From: Clitoria ternatea
Taxonomy: Eukaryota; Streptophyta; Magnoliopsida; Fabales; Fabaceae
Direction of reading: 5' to 3'
Assembly: GCA_037962975.1 (NCBI GenBank)
Contig: CM075669.1
Span: 187,868,501-187,932,500 of the forward strand
Length of the DNA stretch: 64,000 nt
In this document: piece by piece, positions 61,763 to 64,000 of the stretch
How positions within the stretch are numbered: the stretch's first letter is position 1
Layout: every line of letters starts with the position of its first letter
Program-made: the position numbers and the translations under genes
The notes under the pieces: model-generated
Database searches by the model: none
What the model saw: the letters and a program-made list of their open reading frames with translations, nothing else
Told to the model about the DNA's origin: nothing

Positions 61763-62117
61763 ATGCCCCTGATCCTCCCAAATGCCTTTATTTTAACTAT
61801 TTTGACTCTCCTTGCCTCAAATCTTCTTCTTGCATCATCTTAATAATACCTTTGACATATTATAAAATTATTAAACCTCATGATGCCTAATTTCTTGAAC
61901 CCAATCATACAACATCAAATTAAATGATTATTTCCGTTGTTTTTAATTAAAAAATTTTATTTATCATTTTCGACTCACCTTCTCATATCTCCATATATGA
62001 GATAGGTTTTCCTTAGATCCAGGGTGTTGATTAAGACTTCAGCACGTTATTACTGTATTAAATAATGACTTGTAAAATGCAAAAAATTTACCCCCAATTT
62101 TTGGGCGCCACAGTTAT

Positions 62118-63445
62118 CATTTCTACAATCCATATGAAAACAAAAAGGCTTATTGCTTAGAATGTTATATTCTTGAATAAGAGTACATCTCTTAAAGAAT
62201 CAATGGGAGGATAGTAGAACTTGAAGAAATTCAAGTATCACAAAGCATTCAAAAGTCAAGGATGGACTTGAAGCAGAAATCATAAAGTGTTGTGGCATTA
62301 TTAGCTCTGGTAGAACAAGACTTGCGTAAGATCAAATAGGATATGTTACCAAATCTGAAAGATATGGATATCTTATAAATCAAGAAGGAGGCATATTTCT
62401 AATTGACCAAGCTTCTTATGAAGAGGCCAATGCAAGTTTAGATTCTAAGACATGGCATAAGACCATGGGATTTGAAATGGGCTTCATGTACATTAGTAAG
62501 GTTATACCTTGGTTGATGCACCCAAAGGGTAAAACCTATATGATGCAAGTAGGTTTTTCAAAAGGAAACCTAAACATGGATGGTAATAAGAGTACCTTTA
62601 AAAGCAAGATTGACAAAATTCAATTAGCTTAAAAACCATTTAGATCCTGCTTGTTGTAGCAGTATACCACCATTATGAGATATAATAGATAGATGTCAAG
62701 ATGGAAATCATCTTGAGGATGTGTATATGATACAACCTAAAGGCCTTTTATGCCTGAAACATCTAGGAAGGTATGTGAACTACAAATGTTCTATTTATGG
62801 ACTAAAGCAAGCTTTTAGAAGCTAGAATCTTTATTAAAGAATGAAGATAAATCTTGTGACTATAAAAGGGTTAGTAACTACACAATTATAGTTCTAGTAT
62901 TACATGTAGAAGACATGCTTCTTCTAGAACTAATATTCTCATTCTATAATCAAGAACATCCTTAAACACTTAAGAAGGACTAAGGATTTGATCTTCATAA
63001 ATGAAAGATAATATCGTTGTAAAGGTTACATTGATGCCAATCTTTTGATTAATTTGAAAGACTTAAGATTGCAATCAAAATATATGTTTTGTCAAGATGG
63101 TTACGATCTTAAAAGGTTCAAAGCAAGAAACAGTCATTGGGCCTACTAACAAATCTAAGTATTTTGCTATGATAAATTATAAAAGAAGTCAATTTATATT
63201 TAATCATTCCAAATGTTTTGTACCCTATGAGTTTTCAGTGTGATGACAAAGGTACCACAAAACAATATAAGGAAGTGGATTAATCCAAGCATATACTTAA
63301 ATAGTTCCATCTTTGGAAGATGTGAAAATATGCAATGTGCATACCAACAAAATTGTTGGGAACCCACTAGTAAAGCTGTTTGCATAACAAAAGCATGAAG
63401 GCATTGTAGACATCATTGGGCATTAACCTTATCGACTCTAAGTGC
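62118..63445 (+). pseudogene. Element D reverse transcriptase/RNase H remnant (copia)
   Basis: The frame from about 62400 reads QASYEEANASLDSKTWHK and continues to a DGNKSTFKSKI-like segment, the N-terminal copia RT region. At about 62720-62820 comes VYMIQPKG and then SIYGLKQAFRS, highly typical of copia RT. Beyond 63120 broken readings resemble the RNase H end. The YVDD catalytic box is not preserved: the region near 62900-62925 reads VEDMLL. Multiple stops and shifts are present. The segment is followed by the purine tract and 3' LTR. Confidence 0.85.
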
Positions 63446-63580
63446 AAGTGGGAGATTGTTGGACACATGCACTAAGAGCCTATATAGGACGCATCATTCT
63501 GAATAAGGTATTTTTTTGTTAAATAGTTTAACAGCCTTTATTTATCATTGGAGTAATAGGTTATATGAGAGTGATTCTTG
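63446..63580 (+). repeat. Element D polypurine tract and truncated 3' LTR
   Basis: AAGTGGGAGAT at 63446-63456 is a normal copia purine tract just before TGTTGG at 63457. About 124 bases match the 5' LTR (7905-8028). The match then stops near 63580 inside GTGATTCTTG, a 10-mer that recurs at 63594-63603. The LTR is therefore truncated by a deletion or by another insertion at this point. Confidence 0.85.
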
Positions 63581-64000
63581 TAAGACCTCATGAGTGATTC
63601 TTGAAAATTGACAATTTGTAAACAAGGTTCTAGAATTTACAAGTATTGAAAAAAATATTTAAGAATTCATAATACTCTTAAAAGTCTCAAGAATGAAACT
63701 TTCATGGGTTACTATGAAGTATGTATATAAAATGTGGAGTTGTGAACATCACAAAAAGATTAGTAAGATGTTGATGAGTTTCTACACTTATTTAATGTAG
63801 GCTTTAACCATTCTTGCGAAGAGGGACCATCCAACTCCTCTAACCCGTCAGAGTACTTCTCTTGAGGTAGGAGAAGAGTTTCTTTTCTAAATGCATGGCC
63901 TTGATATTGATAGTGTATATATATGTGATGTATAATTGTATATTGGCCTTGGTTGCTTCTATTGTGGCTATGTGTGATGAATGTGTAAAGTAGGACTCTT
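63581..64000 (+). mobile_element. LTR-type fragment continuing past the window
   Basis: No gene. The segment with TAATGTAGG at 63795 and CTTCTCTTGAGGTAGGAGAAGAG at 63857-63879 matches the same segment in A (about 14890-14975), G (59328-59407) and H (7240-7320). The first 200 bases (63581-63790) are AT-rich and match nothing else that I can recognise here. It is not the direct continuation of H, which would resume at a later LTR position. Confidence 0.6.

Larger units (their letters stand above)
58190..62112 (+). mobile_element. Element G: plus-strand solo LTR (3923 bp)
   Basis: G begins TGTAACACCCTAAA at 58190 and ends GGGCGCCACA at 62112, with TSD GTTAT at 58185-58189 and 62113-62117 in copia D. 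It carries the A/C promoter-proximal segment (58366-58450), a pyrimidine-rich leader with AAACCCTAG (58550-58660), a GAGGTAAGC donor-like site (about 58796), the GAATTCCCGAAGCCTAATA segment (59186), the TAATGTAGG...GGTAGGAGAAGAG segment (59328-59407), the E/G block (59940-60260), the universal box (60748-60876) and a long palindrome cassette. It combines modules of A/C with those of E. Confidence 0.9.
7905..63580 (+). mobile_element. Element D: degenerate Ty1/copia retrotransposon, interrupted by three insertions
   Basis: The 5' LTR starts TGTTGG at 7905 and the same sequence restarts at 63457, after a purine tract. Removing C (11424-40387), E (41482-57363) and G (58190-62117), each with one TSD copy, leaves an interior of roughly 5.5 kb. 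In order it contains a primer-binding site, leader, gag-like, integrase-like and reverse transcriptase/RNase H-like remnants. That order (integrase before RT) is the Ty1/copia one. All coding parts carry many stops and frameshifts. D is the scaffold of most of the window and is older than C, E and G. Its 3' LTR is truncated near 63580, so no TSD can be read. Confidence 0.87.

Noticed and set aside
1..64000. A host gene or a tRNA/rRNA gene
   Set aside because: Every stretch is accounted for by CACTA, copia, LARD or LTR sequence, or is AT-rich remnant. The only tRNA-like words are primer-binding sites.

Overview
The window is nuclear DNA from a flowering plant, probably from heterochromatin. 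It is a nest of transposable elements. I found no host gene, no tRNA or rRNA gene, and no intact coding sequence longer than about 180 codons. The plant assignment rests on a CACTA (En/Spm) transposon with TNP2 and Ulp1-type genes, a Ty1/copia skeleton, and several LTR elements whose primer-binding sites (TGGTATCAGAGC) fit plant initiator tRNA-Met. A eudicot is likely; I cannot name the species.

Layout. 1-6623: the 3' two thirds of a CACTA element (its 5' end lies outside), ending in CCACTAGTG. It sits in an LTR fragment H (6624-7904). H is also interrupted by a copia element D (5' LTR 7905-9169; truncated 3' LTR 63457 to about 63580). D was cut into four internal pieces by three insertions: C (minus-strand solo LTR, outer ends 11424 and 40382, TSD TCAAT), E (minus-strand full element 41482-57358, TSD TTCCA) and G (plus-strand solo LTR 58190-62112, TSD GTTAT). 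C is split by A (plus, 13405-37464, TSD ATATA). A's 5' LTR is split by B (plus, 17633-28041, TSD CCTTG). E's right LTR is split by F (plus solo LTR, 51834-55049, TSD GCTCA). The deepest stack is H > D > C > A > B. Each outer element reads continuously across the inner ones once one TSD copy is removed. 63581-64000 is another LTR-type fragment that runs out of the window.

A, B and E are non-autonomous LARD-type elements: LTRs of about 5.7, 3.3-3.7 and 5.0 kb flank non-coding interiors of only about 2.2, 3.4 and 2.6 kb. They keep LTR ends, primer-binding site, purine tract and TSDs but have no gag or pol, so they must have depended on enzymes from other elements. Their LTRs and the solo LTRs C, F and G are built from exchangeable modules.

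Three signals deserve attention. (1) Most of these LTRs carry a cassette of paired palindromes about 21 bp apart, often repeating every 71-73 bp. In A, B, E, F and G the palindrome is a CTCGCTCAAGCGAG type; in C the same spacing carries an unrelated palindrome, GTGAATCGATTCAC. (2) The interiors of A, B and E share a block of about 170 nt with a 25-nt hairpin whose stem shows one compensatory C-G to U-A change and whose loop keeps GACG. (3) Every LTR shares a box (CTCAC ... TTTTTAG ... GCCTTGGCCGGC). In addition, the CACTA genes are broken mainly by nonsense codons of the kind expected from C-to-T decay at Gln, Arg and Trp codons.
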